From JAGOPY01 sp964619555 (GTDB lineage: Bacteria > Bacteroidota > Bacteroidia > Bacteroidales > JAGOPY01), in assembly GCA_964619555.1 (NCBI GenBank), contig CAZUDV010000003.1, positions 1 to 64,000 of the forward strand: 64,000 nucleotides of DNA, given 5' to 3'. Below the pieces are notes generated by a model. The model was given only the letters and a program-made list of their open reading frames with translations. It had not been told where the DNA came from and searched no databases. The number at the start of each line of letters is the position of its first letter. Within the stretch, counting starts at the first letter, position 1. The translations under genes were made by a program, and so were the position numbers. Shown piece by piece: positions 52,301-60,725 of this stretch.

Positions 52301-53257
52301 CTACTTTTTAATCAATAATTTTTGCGAAGCGGTTTTATGTTCCGATTCGGCCCGGATCAGGTAAAAGCCTTCGGGTAGCAGGGAAGTATCGATTCTGAAA
52401 GCTTTGGTATCGGTAGCGGTCTGCAAAAAAACACTTGAACCTGAAGTATTGTACAGGGAAATACTGACTGCTTCATTGCCAAACCCGGAAAGATCGATCA
52501 GTGCATCATTATACGCAGGGTTTGGATAGACCTCCAGACCGACGGACTGCTTCTGGTATTCGTTTACCGAAAAAACCTGTCCTCCGATATTCTCAAAATT
52601 CTGCTTCACCGTATTGGAATCCAGAACGTAATTATAAAGGTTGATCAGGGCTACTGCACCGGAGCTTGCTTCATTCGGAACCGCCAGGTCGTCATGGAAG
52701 AAATTGATCACATTGTCTCCATCCACCAGTGCATCCCCGTTATTATCGGTGAACCTTATTTCCTCATCCGCGTCAGTGTATATTACCACCTCATTAGTAG
52801 TCCCGTCCCTTGTAATCACATAATAAGTATATTCCCCGGCAATTACCGGTGCATCATCGCTGTATATAAACGGGTAAAAATTCAATTCCCCGTAATAGAC
52901 GTATGCTCCGTAGTCAGATTTCCTGTTTTTCCAGTCTACCACTCTTTTCCAGCTTGTCAACTCGTCAAAAACAAAATATATCTCAATTGAATAATTATTT
53001 CCGATGAAATTATCAGCTTCGGCGTTGTTAAACTGAAGTCCGGAATTTTTTTCAAAACGGTATACGGTTTTCGTCTTACCACTGATCTCATTCAGGGTGT
53101 CCAGGACAAAGTTACCCTGGTTGCCAAGGACTGTCAGCGTCGGTCCCAGGCTGTTCTTTTCGTTCAACGAGTTACTAAACTCGTAGCGCAGCACGCTCTG
53201 GCCGTTCAGGCCGGCAAATATGGATGCAAACAGCAGCAAGCAGTAAAGATTTTTCAT
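52301..53257 (-). CDS. LamG/concanavalin-like protein with type IX sorting domain
   Basis: The 318-residue exported protein has a signal peptide (1-19, ending GLNGQ). A lectin-like jelly roll follows (about 21-215; YSIEIYFVFDELTSWKRVVDW resembles a LamG core). The C-terminal type A sorting domain (from VYPNPAYNDALIDL, about 243-318, ending SQKLLIKK) targets it to the cell surface through the type IX system. The ligand is unknown. It is divergent from a decayed gene of similar class at 53364. Confidence 0.85.
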   Translation of the reverse strand: MKNLYCLLLFASIFAGLNGQSVLRYEFSNSLNEKNSLGPTLTVLGNQGNFVLDTLNEISGKTKTVYRFEKNSGLQFNNAEADNFIGNNYSIEIYFVFDELTSWKRVVDWKNRKSDYGAYVYYGELNFYPFIYSDDAPVIAGEYTYYVITRDGTTNEVVIYTDADEEIRFTDNNGDALVDGDNVINFFHDDLAVPNEASSGAVALINLYNYVLDSNTVKQNFENIGGQVFSVNEYQKQSVGLEVYPNPAYNDALIDLSGFGNEAVSISLYNTSGSSVFLQTATDTKAFRIDTSLLPEGFYLIRAESEHKTASQKLLIKK

Positions 53258-53363
53258 ATTATCAATATTAAAAGGTTATCAATATATATGTAAAGATAAT
53301 GAACTTATTATTTAATTTTCCGGATTGGTTCTTGTTTTTCCCTTCTACATCAATTTAAGAATC

Positions 53364-53759
53364 ATGAGAACCTTCATTCTTTCAACCCTGATCGTTGTTT
53401 TGAATTTCTGAGGATCCGGCCTTCTGGCACAGAAGAGTGAAAATGGGTTCGAGCCTGCTGTTTTTCTCAACTCAGCCGCCGATGAGCGCCATTTAAGAGT
53501 GAGCGGGAACGGCGACCTGTTATAAGAGGAAGATGGAAGCATCAAATAGGCTTAATTGTGGATGGAAGCATCGGGAGTTCGATTCACGCCAACGGTAATC
53601 CTTGGTGAGGGCAATTACCGGAATTCGGATATTCAATACGGTCGGTCAATTGGTGGAGCATCTCCCCGGCCACGAGACACCGCCGGGCGCCTCCATCAAA
53701 TTACACATAATGGAATTCCCATCGGGCATCCACCTCGTACCAATCACATCCCATGGCCA
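53364..53759 (+). pseudogene. Decayed type IX-secreted protein
   Basis: From the ATG at 53364 the frame gives a signal peptide (MRTFILSTLIVVLNF) interrupted by TGA at 53409. It then continues GSGLLAQKSENGFEPAVFLNS...LRVSGNGDLL to a TAA near 53520. In another frame, from about 53620 to 53740, it reads IRIFNTVGQLVEH...ASIKLHIMEFPSGIHLV, which has the pattern of a type A sorting domain. The middle is missing or scrambled. The remains are too short for a working protein and are best read as a dead paralogue of a surface protein. This covers most of the 597-base stretch between 53258 and the tRNA. Confidence 0.6.
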
Positions 53760-53765
53760 GTCTAC

Positions 53766-53828
53766 AAACCAGAAACCAGAAACATGAAACAAGAAACTAG
53801 AAACAAGAAACTAGAAACACGAAACCAT
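53766..53828. repeat. Heptamer tandem repeat (AAACAAG/AAACTAG)
   Basis: Nine 7-bp units (AAACCAG twice, AAACATG, AAACAAG, AAACTAG, AAACAAG, AAACTAG, AAACACG, AAACCAT) lie between the pseudogene and the tRNA promoter. This is the longest array inside the window and uses the same unit family as positions 1, 9206 and 20620. Confidence 0.9.
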
Positions 53829-53837
53829 AAACTTTTG

Positions 53838-53845
53838 TACCTTTG
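53838..53845 (+). promoter_or_regulatory. -7 promoter box for tRNA-Arg
   Basis: TACCTTTG lies nine bases before the first base of the tRNA, as expected for a tRNA promoter with a start just upstream of the mature end. Confidence 0.55.
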
Positions 53846-53854
53846 CAAAAATTT

Positions 53855-53928
53855 GGTCTCGTAGCTCAGCTGGATAGAGCAGCAGCCTTCTAAGCTGCGG
53901 GTCGCAGGTTCGAATCCTGCCGGGATCA
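53855..53928 (+). tRNA. tRNA-Arg (anticodon UCU)
   Basis: A complete cloverleaf of 74 bases can be folded. The acceptor GGTCTCG pairs with CGGGATC, with two G-U pairs. The D stem is GCTC/GAGC. The anticodon stem GCAGC/GCTGC encloses loop CTTCTAA with anticodon TCT. The T arm is GCAGG-TTCGAAT-CCTGC, and the discriminator is A. CCA is not encoded. It reads AGA codons. Confidence 0.95.
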
Positions 53929-53993
53929 CATTTCAGGTTCAGGCCCCGGGCCATTTACTTTATTCCCCATAAGAATCCCTTACATCTACGGTT

Positions 53994-54009
53994 TGTAACA
54001 TATGTTACA
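53994..54009. promoter_or_regulatory. Perfect 16-bp palindrome, candidate CRP/FNR-family operator
   Basis: TGTAACATATGTTACA is a perfect inverted repeat 44 bases before the qNOR start codon. Half-sites TGTAAC/GTTACA with a four-base centre resemble sites of CRP/FNR-family nitrosative-stress regulators (HcpR/DNR type). No regulator gene is adjacent. No TAnnTTTG box is apparent between it and the gene. Confidence 0.6.
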
Positions 54010-54053
54010 CTTTATCTTATTCAATTATCAGAGATTTGCCGAAAACTGTAAAT

Positions 54054-56297
54054 ATGAACATAAAGAAATTATGGTTCGGATTTATTGCGGTGATGGTCAT
54101 CTCCTTCGCCGTGCTGGGGTATTACGGCCTGGAGATCTACCGGGAAGCTCCGCCTATACCTGACAAAGTTGTCACTCCCAATGGAACGGTCCTGTTCACT
54201 AAAACCGATATCCTGGACGGCCAGAACGTATGGCAGTCAATCGGCGGACAGGAAGTCGGCACCATCTGGGGGCACGGCTCCTACGTAGCCCCCGACTGGT
54301 CGGCCGACTGGCTGCACCGGGAAGCGGTGTTTCTCATGGACAGACTGGCAGAACAAAAGTTCGGCCAAAAATATAATAGCCTCACCAGCGCGGAGCAGGC
54401 CATGATCGAATCGATTCTTCAGGAAGAGGTCAGAACGAATACCTATGACCCGGAAAGTGGCACACTGACCGTGTCGGACATCCGGGCCGCCGCTATCCAT
54501 AATAATTCTGAATATTACAAGGGCCTGTTCATGAATGATCCGTCCCTGCAAAAAACCAGGGACGCTTATTCCATCCCGGCCAATTCGGTCAAGTCGGATG
54601 AGCGGATGGGAAAGATGAACGCATTCTTCTTCTGGACAGCCTGGTCATGCATCACCAACCGGCCCGGTGCTGACATCACTTACAGCAACAACTGGCCGCC
54701 GGATGAGACGATCGGCAACAAACCGGCCGGATCGCTCTTGCTCTGGACCGGTTTCAGCGTGATCATGCTGTTGATAGGCATCGGCCTGCTGGTTTTCCAC
54801 CATGCCCGGAACAAAGGCGGCGACATCGATCATTCGCTGCTGCCGAAGAACGATCCTTTGTCGGGTACAAATCCCACACCCTCCATGAGGGCCACCCTGA
54901 AATATTTTTGGGTGGTCACCGCTCTGATACTCGTACAGGTGCTCCTTGGAGCCGTTACGGCACACTACGGTGTGGAAGGCGGTGGCTTTTACGGGATCGA
55001 CCTGGCGTCTATCCTACCCTATTCCATCTCACGTACCTGGCACGTACAATTGGCTATCTTCTGGATAGCCACCAGTTGGCTGGCCACAGGCCTTTACATC
55101 GCCCCGGCGGTTTCGGGTCACGAGCCCAAATTCCAGCGGTTAGGAGTCAACTTCCTGTTCATAGCCCTGCTGGTGATCGTCGTCGGATCTTTGGCAGGAC
55201 AATGGATGGGCGTGATGCAGAAACTGGGCTATGCCGAAAATTTCTGGTTCGGTCACCAGGGATATGAATACGTCGACCTGGGACGCTTCTGGCAGCTTTT
55301 CCTCTTCATTGGCCTGGTGATCTGGCTCATCCTGATGATCCGCGCCCTGGTCCCGGCTTTGAAAAAGGCATCGGAAAACAAGAACCTGCTGATCATGTTC
55401 CTGATCGCTTCCATCGCCATTGCGGCCTTCTACGGCGCGGGCCTTATGTGGGGGCAGCATACACATTTATCCATGGCGGAATACTGGCGCTGGTGGGTCG
55501 TACATCTTTGGGTAGAGGGCTTTTTTGAAGTCTTTGCCACCGTCATAGGCGCCTTCCTGTTCGTCCGGATGGGCTTGCTGAATGTGAAATTTGCTACCAC
55601 GGCCGTGCTCTTCTCCACCATCATTTTCCTTACCGGTGGCATCCTTGGCACATTCCATCATCTGTATTTCAGTGGGACACCCACGGCAGTGCTGGCCCTC
55701 GGGGCCACCTTCAGCGCCCTGGAGGTCGTACCCCTGGTGCTGATGGGCTTTGAAGCTTACCATAATTACCGGATCAGCCGGGCCACCGAATGGGTGAAAG
55801 CCTATAAATGGCCCATTTACTTCTTCATCGCCGTGAGCTTCTGGAACCTTGTCGGCGCCGGTCTTTTCGGCTTCCTGATCAATCCCCCCATCGCCCTTTA
55901 TTACATGCAGGGCCTGAACACCACCCCGGTCCACGGGCACACGGCCCTGTTCGGCGTCTATGGCATGCTGGGCATCGGCCTGATGCTCTTCGTTCTGAAG
56001 GGCCTGTCGGGCAATAGTCCATGGAAGGACGGGGTGATCTCCTTCTCCTTCTGGTCGATCAATATCGGGTTGCTGCTTATGGTGCTGATCAGCGTATTGC
56101 CGGTGGGCTTACTGCAGACCGTGGCCAGCGTCGATCATGGCATGTGGTACGCTCGTTCCGAAGAGTTCATGCAGCAACCGACCCTGCAAACCTTCCGCTG
56201 GCTCAGGGTGATCGGTGATACCATTTTCGCCTTCGGCGCCCTGGCGCTGGGATGGTTCATCCTTGGCCTGAAAACCGGCTGGTCATTGGAAAAATAA
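54054..56297 (+). CDS. norB: Quinol-dependent nitric oxide reductase
   Basis: This single-subunit enzyme (747 residues) reduces two NO to N2O with quinol. The long N-terminal part contains a periplasmic cytochrome c-like fold without heme c (about 34-220), followed by the NorB core of about 12 helices. Catalytic features are present: H484 and E488 in HLWVE, E492, and the H535-H536 pair in HHLYF. The quinol-site pair H304/E308 in HYGVEG is intact. These argue for true qNOR and against NO dismutase. The ATG at 54054 was chosen over a TTG at 54036. It is preceded by a palindromic operator and stands alone, without nitrite or N2O reductase genes. Confidence 0.95.
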   Translation: MNIKKLWFGFIAVMVISFAVLGYYGLEIYREAPPIPDKVVTPNGTVLFTKTDILDGQNVWQSIGGQEVGTIWGHGSYVAPDWSADWLHREAVFLMDRLAEQKFGQKYNSLTSAEQAMIESILQEEVRTNTYDPESGTLTVSDIRAAAIHNNSEYYKGLFMNDPSLQKTRDAYSIPANSVKSDERMGKMNAFFFWTAWSCITNRPGADITYSNNWPPDETIGNKPAGSLLLWTGFSVIMLLIGIGLLVFHHARNKGGDIDHSLLPKNDPLSGTNPTPSMRATLKYFWVVTALILVQVLLGAVTAHYGVEGGGFYGIDLASILPYSISRTWHVQLAIFWIATSWLATGLYIAPAVSGHEPKFQRLGVNFLFIALLVIVVGSLAGQWMGVMQKLGYAENFWFGHQGYEYVDLGRFWQLFLFIGLVIWLILMIRALVPALKKASENKNLLIMFLIASIAIAAFYGAGLMWGQHTHLSMAEYWRWWVVHLWVEGFFEVFATVIGAFLFVRMGLLNVKFATTAVLFSTIIFLTGGILGTFHHLYFSGTPTAVLALGATFSALEVVPLVLMGFEAYHNYRISRATEWVKAYKWPIYFFIAVSFWNLVGAGLFGFLINPPIALYYMQGLNTTPVHGHTALFGVYGMLGIGLMLFVLKGLSGNSPWKDGVISFSFWSINIGLLLMVLISVLPVGLLQTVASVDHGMWYARSEEFMQQPTLQTFRWLRVIGDTIFAFGALALGWFILGLKTGWSLEK

Positions 56298-56373
56298 GCC
56301 GGACCGTAGAGTATGAAAAACTCAACCGGAAGCCAACAACCAGAAATGATAAACAGAACATTGTCCTATGTAT

Positions 56374-56415
56374 AATGCACAATGCGCAATGTACAATGCG
56401 CAATGCGCAATGAAC
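56374..56415. repeat. Heptamer tandem repeat (AATGCGC)
   Basis: Six exact 7-bp units (AATGCAC, AATGCGC, AATGTAC, AATGCGC, AATGCGC, AATGAAC) end on the base next to the stop codon of the reverse gene at 56416. The unit is unrelated to the GAAACAA class. Confidence 0.9.
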
Positions 56416-57657
56416 CTACTCATCCATAGCCCTTGATATCTTCCGGATAGCGTTCTCAATCGGTTTTTCCGGCTCGATGATATTGTGTTCTCCCCAGAAT
56501 TCGACATCGGTGAAATCTTTCACCTTCTCGGTAAAGATCATGCCGGTCCTGAAAGTCTCCGCATGCGGGAATTTTGAAATATTGTGTTCGCTCCGGTCAG
56601 TAATGGCCATCTCCGAAACCAGTGTGTAATTCTTCTTAAACAGTTTTTTCTTCCAATCACACCGGAATTTCAGATCTGCCCTGACATAATTCAGGTAATA
56701 TTTCCCATTGTCTTCCTGGTAAGTTACCAAATAATTGGTGTAAACCGGTATAAAAACGAGTCCTGAAGGTTTTTTCCTCACAAATACCCCGGCTGCTTTA
56801 TCGGGATCCGTCAGGTCCAGGCTGAATTCTATCCGGGTGATAGCAAGGTCTCCTTGAGAAATATATATTTTCCCCTTATATAACGGTTCATCTCTAATGA
56901 TGGCGGGAGTAAAATTTATTACCCAGTTTTGCCTGTCGTCGATGTTCACAACCATGTCAAAGTCAAATTCATAATTATCCAGGTCATCGAAGGCAATACT
57001 CAGGTCGCGGTTCTTTACAACGTCGAGCAAGGCAAGGACATTCGGCCCACCCTGCAATCGGACCAGAAGCGTATCCGCCTTCCTGGTGTTTTTCCCTTTT
57101 CTGCCCTTGAATATCTTTACCTGATCGTACTCATTGGTACTATACGGAGCTTTGTAAATATTCAGGACTGCTTCGGCAATCGAAATGTATTCGCGGTTTT
57201 GCAGGATATGTTCACGGTAAAATCCCATCATCATATTGGGCGCTGTGCTGTAGTTATTCCGGATGTTTCGGAACGCCAGTACTACAATACCGCGGGCGTC
57301 CCTGGGAATGACCGGTATTTCCTTCAATAGAACAGGATGGAGATCGAGGTAATAAACTTCTTCCTTAGCAATAGCCTCCGCAATCCGGAGTTGGGCTGTC
57401 TTATAGCTCAGGTGAGATATTTCAAAGTATTCGGCATTCAGTGATTTATCGACCTTCAATATAAATTCACCATCCGAATTGGAGACCGTTCCAATGGCGG
57501 TACCGGGAACTGTGATGTTGGCAAAGGGAATCTTTTCACCTGTTCCCGCATCCTTTAACAGTCCCCATATCGTAACGAATGTTTCCTGTGCGGTTAAACC
57601 CAGACCAAAGAGCAATTGCAGGGTAACAGCGAATATGTAAAAAAACCTGGCATTCAT
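56416..57657 (-). CDS. CarboxypepD-like regulatory domain surface protein
   Basis: The 413-residue protein has a signal peptide (1-23, ending LTAQ). A CarboxypepD_reg-like beta-sandwich follows (about 26-105: WGLLKDAGTGEKIPFANITVPGTAIGTVSNSDGEF). The rest is a beta-rich region of about 290 residues typical of Bacteroidota proteins annotated as carboxypeptidase-like regulatory domain proteins (FYREHILQNREYISIAEAVL). It is probably periplasmic or outer-membrane associated. No specific function is known. A -7 box lies at 57720. Confidence 0.85.
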   Translation of the reverse strand: MNARFFYIFAVTLQLLFGLGLTAQETFVTIWGLLKDAGTGEKIPFANITVPGTAIGTVSNSDGEFILKVDKSLNAEYFEISHLSYKTAQLRIAEAIAKEEVYYLDLHPVLLKEIPVIPRDARGIVVLAFRNIRNNYSTAPNMMMGFYREHILQNREYISIAEAVLNIYKAPYSTNEYDQVKIFKGRKGKNTRKADTLLVRLQGGPNVLALLDVVKNRDLSIAFDDLDNYEFDFDMVVNIDDRQNWVINFTPAIIRDEPLYKGKIYISQGDLAITRIEFSLDLTDPDKAAGVFVRKKPSGLVFIPVYTNYLVTYQEDNGKYYLNYVRADLKFRCDWKKKLFKKNYTLVSEMAITDRSEHNISKFPHAETFRTGMIFTEKVKDFTDVEFWGEHNIIEPEKPIENAIRKISRAMDE

Positions 57658-57719
57658 GACAATGATCTGAAAGGATTAAGAGATACTTCTTTTTAAGCAG
57701 TGACAATGAGTTTTCCATA

Positions 57720-57727
57720 CAAAGTTA
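57720..57727 (-). promoter_or_regulatory. -7 promoter box for the CarboxypepD-like gene
   Basis: TAACTTTG on the reverse strand, 62 bases before the start at 57657, gives a leader of about 57 bases. Confidence 0.45.
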
Positions 57728-57981
57728 ATACTCAAACCAAACTTTTCATTTTATCATTTGTTTCAATTTTCATTCACTCAGGTATGATCCCTTAAAACCT
57801 GTTCCAAATGAAATTACCGGTATTAATGTTGCAGACAGCCAATTATTCACCGGATGGATTTCCACAATCAACTCGACCGGGTCAGTTGAAAATGACGCCC
57901 ATAAAAGGCTGGGCAGTTCCAGCTACATGGCCAGAGATCAGGTCAAATCATTAGCCAGGCAGTTTTAAAAAACTAAAAGAA
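57728..57981. other. Gene-free stretch, possible short relic
   Basis: In the 350-base gap 57658-58007 I find no supported gene. One forward frame stays open from about 57780 to the TAA at 57966 (reading NEITGINVADSQLFTGWIS and ending SLARQF), preceded in another frame by a signal-peptide-like KLFILSFVSIFIHS. It could be a gene relic, but there is no start codon or family match. Confidence 0.3.
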
Positions 57982-57989
57982 TAACTTTG
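57982..57989 (+). promoter_or_regulatory. -7 promoter box for the VOC gene
   Basis: TAACTTTG lies 18 bases before the ATG at 58008 and overlaps the in-frame TTG at 57987, so the ATG is the start. Confidence 0.55.
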
Positions 57990-58007
57990 AATCAAAATAT
58001 CATCATT

Positions 58008-58394
58008 ATGGAACCACATCATAACGTTATCGGTTGGGTAGAGGTACCTGTCATCGATATGGACAGGGCTATCCGTTTTTACGAAGAGGTCTTTCAATTC
58101 AAATTGTCCCGAAACCAGATGGGGCCATTGGACATGGCCTGGTTTCCCTGGGTGGAGAATTCGGTAGGTGCACCAGGTTCGCTGGTCTGTCACCCTGACC
58201 ATTACAAACCTTCAAATGACGGTGTCCTGGTTTATTTCACTGCATTCTCCGGGGATCTGGAAAATGAGCTCAGCCGGGTTGAATCAGCCGGGGGGAAAGT
58301 TCTTCAAGGCAAAACATTCATCGCCGAAGGTTATGGGTACATGGCAGTGATCCTGGATACGGAAGGCAATCGTATCGCTTTGCACTGCAGGTAA
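58008..58394 (+). CDS. VOC family (glyoxalase/bleomycin-resistance fold) protein
   Basis: The 128-residue protein has the VOC beta-alpha-beta-beta-beta fold: it begins NVIGWVEVPVIDMDRAIRFYEEVF, a classic first strand and helix, and ends AEGYGYMAVILDTEGNRIALHC, a classic last strand pair. Members bind a metal and act on small molecules; the substrate is unknown. No neighbours hint at a pathway. Confidence 0.88.
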   Translation: MEPHHNVIGWVEVPVIDMDRAIRFYEEVFQFKLSRNQMGPLDMAWFPWVENSVGAPGSLVCHPDHYKPSNDGVLVYFTAFSGDLENELSRVESAGGKVLQGKTFIAEGYGYMAVILDTEGNRIALHCR

Positions 58395-58611
58395 TAAAAC
58401 TATCCGAATAGTGGAATTATTCCAATTTCACCCATGGAATATACTTTTCCTTGCCATGCATGGTATTTATTTTCGTCGTGCCAAAAAACGTAGTGTGGAC
58501 TGACTATAAGAATATTCTTCCCATTCGCTTCATTAATCAAATGAAAAAATGTTAACTTGCAACTGGATTTAAGATCCGAATTTCAGCCCGAAACCTTAAA
58601 CATTAAACCTG

Positions 58612-59394
58612 ATGATGCTTCCATTCTACCAGGTAGATGCTTTCACCGACAAATTGTTCGGTGGAAATGCAGCCGGGGTTTGTCCGCTCGACAGTTGGCT
58701 TCCGGATGATACGATGCAAAAAATCGCACTTGAAAATAACCTTTCTGAAACGGCATTTTTCATCAAAGAAGGCGATGGGTACCGGATCCGCTGGTTTACT
58801 CCGAAGGTGGAAGTGAACCTGTGCGGCCATGCCACGCTTGCCTCAGCGCATGTCATTTACAATCATCTCGGTTGCACCTGCGACACGATCTCCTTCCAGT
58901 CACGGAGCGGGGTCCTCAATGTTTCCAGGGAAGGCGACCTGCTGATCCTGGATTTTCCCGTGAATGTCCCCCAGCGGGCGGCTTTGCCCAATGATTTCGT
59001 GCAAGCCCTGAACATCACCCCTATTCAGTGTTACCGTGGGAAGGAAGATTACCTTCTCCTTTATAAATCCCAGCAGGAAATAGAATCCCTGTTACCGGAT
59101 TTCAGAAGACTGGAAAAGACGGATGCCAGGGCTGTTATCGTTACTGCTCCCGGGGAAAAATGCGATTTTGTCTCCCGGTTCTTCGCTCCAAGGGTAGGCG
59201 TGGATGAGGATCCTGTCACTGGTTCCGCTCATACCGTGCTGATCCCTTTTTGGGCGGAAAAGCTCGGAAAAACAGAAATGCATGCCCGACAGCTTTCCCG
59301 ACGGGGGGGAGCACTGTTCTGCCGGCTTAAAGGCGACCGCGTGGATATTGGCGGCAATGCCGTAACTTATCTCAAAGGCGAAATCCTTGTTTAG
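58612..59394 (+). CDS. PhzF family isomerase-like protein
   Basis: The 260-residue protein has the PhzF/diaminopimelate-epimerase-like fold. It shows the N-terminal QVDAFTDKLFGGNAAGV, with the conserved FxGNPAAV-type motif, ENNLSETAF with the catalytic glutamate, VNLCGHATLASA, and DPVTGSAHTVLIPFW. No phenazine pathway genes are present, so it is one of the many housekeeping PhzF-like proteins of unknown substrate. M2 at 58615 is an alternative start. The 217 bases before it (58395-58611) show no gene. Confidence 0.92.
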   Translation: MMLPFYQVDAFTDKLFGGNAAGVCPLDSWLPDDTMQKIALENNLSETAFFIKEGDGYRIRWFTPKVEVNLCGHATLASAHVIYNHLGCTCDTISFQSRSGVLNVSREGDLLILDFPVNVPQRAALPNDFVQALNITPIQCYRGKEDYLLLYKSQQEIESLLPDFRRLEKTDARAVIVTAPGEKCDFVSRFFAPRVGVDEDPVTGSAHTVLIPFWAEKLGKTEMHARQLSRRGGALFCRLKGDRVDIGGNAVTYLKGEILV

Positions 59395-59453
59395 TTCAAC
59401 AGTTTGGGAAAAATATTTAAGTTGAACGATTCGAGTCCTGTTTCAAAGCTTCC

Positions 59454-60233
59454 TCAATAAGTTGCCAGTAACTGCATCAAACGTGCAATCTCTCCCCTGT
59501 CTTTGCTGAAGATACAGGTTTCCTGCTGCCGGCGCGCGAAATACCTGCCGGTGATCCCTTCCACCTCAGGGCTGGTGGCGAGCCAGACCGGGGTGTCCGC
59601 CCCCTGGTCGGGTGATTCATGGCCTCCAAAGCCCAAATCATTGCTGAGCTTTGAATTGACATCGCCGGGATGGCAGGAGTTTACGGTAATGCCATCGGCT
59701 TTGTAAAGATCGGCAAAAGCCACTGTCAGCATCCGGTCAGCCTGCTTGCTCTGCCGGTAGGCCTCATCATTGTCGTAACGGCGCGAACGGAATTCCGGAT
59801 CGGCCAGGTCGAGATTTCCCGCCCAATAGCTGGCCACGTTGACAATCCTGGAGGGCGATCCCGCAGTAAGATGAGAGCTGAAAGCCTGCATCATCCAATA
59901 GTAACCCAAAACATTAGTGGCCCACTGCAGTTCGGTACCTTCCGGTGTTTCTCTCCTATGCCTGGGGGATTGGGCTGCATTGTTCACCAGCACATGCAAA
60001 GGTCCTTCCATTTCTTCTGCCAGCGTGAATATCCCTCTTTTAACGGAAAGATCGGCAATCCGGTATTCCAGGTGACCGGTGCCTGCGGTATGAGCGAAAC
60101 CCTCAAAAACCTGCCTTGCTTTCCATTCATCCCGGGCAATCATGATCACCTTGAAATCACCCTTTTGAAGTATCTGCCGAACGATGGCTTTCCCAATGGC
60201 GCCTGTTGAACCTGTCACTATTGCTGTTTTCAT
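59454..60233 (-). CDS. Short-chain dehydrogenase/reductase
   Basis: The 259-residue protein has the SDR NAD(P) motif TGSTGAIG (7-14), LVNNAAQSP and the catalytic YxxSK in AYRQSKQADRM. It most resembles retinol dehydrogenase-like SDRs. The start at 60233 begins directly at MKTAIVTGS; the longer frame to 60278 is unlikely and its extra codons have no conserved features. A promoter box lies at 60280-60287. Substrate unknown. Confidence 0.9.
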   Translation of the reverse strand: MKTAIVTGSTGAIGKAIVRQILQKGDFKVIMIARDEWKARQVFEGFAHTAGTGHLEYRIADLSVKRGIFTLAEEMEGPLHVLVNNAAQSPRHRRETPEGTELQWATNVLGYYWMMQAFSSHLTAGSPSRIVNVASYWAGNLDLADPEFRSRRYDNDEAYRQSKQADRMLTVAFADLYKADGITVNSCHPGDVNSKLSNDLGFGGHESPDQGADTPVWLATSPEVEGITGRYFARRQQETCIFSKDRGEIARLMQLLATY

Positions 60234-60279
60234 AAAAATATCAGAGTGACTGAAAATTATTTGCGAAATTTGTCCCAAA

Positions 60280-60287
60280 CAAAATTA
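60280..60287 (-). promoter_or_regulatory. -7 promoter box for the SDR gene
   Basis: TAATTTTG on the reverse strand, 46 bases before the SDR start. It supports the 60233 start over 60278. Confidence 0.5.
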
Positions 60288-60674
60288 ATGATAATCACTA
60301 TAGGGATCTGCCTGATCGTCACTCTTGCGGTCCTGGCGAATTACAAAGCATTGAGACATCCGAAAATCCTGTTTTTCGCTTTTTTCATTACTCTTGCCCT
60401 GTTGGCGGCAGGGATAAGCCTGGTGACTCATAGCAAGGGAGACAAGACCTTTTTTGCCGCCTTCTTTTCTCCGTTTATAGCCCTGGTGCTGCTTGAATTT
60501 TCCAGGTTCATTTACCGGAAAAAATTCGGCCTGGAAATCATATTGAATATGCATGGCATATACCCGACCCGGCATGAAAACAGATTTGTAACGAGACTGG
60601 AAAAAATGATCACTTTTGTGATAACCTTACTTGCCGTGGCTTTTCCCATCCTTGTAATGGAATGGGTCATCTGA
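60288..60674 (+). CDS. Small polytopic membrane protein of unknown function
   Basis: Not recognised. The 128-residue protein has four hydrophobic segments (about 2-17, 27-43, 54-73, 107-126) and a basic loop (RKKFGLE...RHENR). The ATG at 60288 gives a protein starting at the first helix; a GTG at 60246 would add 14 residues overlapping the divergent SDR promoter. A 55-residue membrane protein and an outer-membrane protein follow on the same strand. Confidence 0.65.
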   Translation: MIITIGICLIVTLAVLANYKALRHPKILFFAFFITLALLAAGISLVTHSKGDKTFFAAFFSPFIALVLLEFSRFIYRKKFGLEIILNMHGIYPTRHENRFVTRLEKMITFVITLLAVAFPILVMEWVI

Positions 60675-60686
60675 GGAGCTTTTCAT

Positions 60687-60694
60687 TATCTTTG
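60687..60694 (+). promoter_or_regulatory. -7 promoter box for the 60.7-61.6 kb gene pair
   Basis: TATCTTTG lies 31 bases before the small membrane gene at 60726 and probably drives both it and the outer-membrane protein gene at 60895. Confidence 0.5.
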
Positions 60695-60725
60695 TGCTGC
60701 ATAATTCTTTTAATATTCTCATTTT

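Noticed and set aside
54054..56297. NO dismutase (Nod) instead of NO reductase
   Set aside because: The catalytic HLWVE glutamate, the HHLYF histidine pair and the quinol-site H/E pair are intact, as in qNOR. As I recall, Nod proteins carry substitutions at these sites.
57780..57968. Short forward gene in the gap before the VOC gene
   Set aside because: The open frame has no start codon and no recognisable similarity; at most a relic.
58612..59394. Phenazine biosynthesis locus
   Set aside because: Only a PhzF-like protein is present. The family is widespread outside phenazine producers and no other phz gene is nearby.
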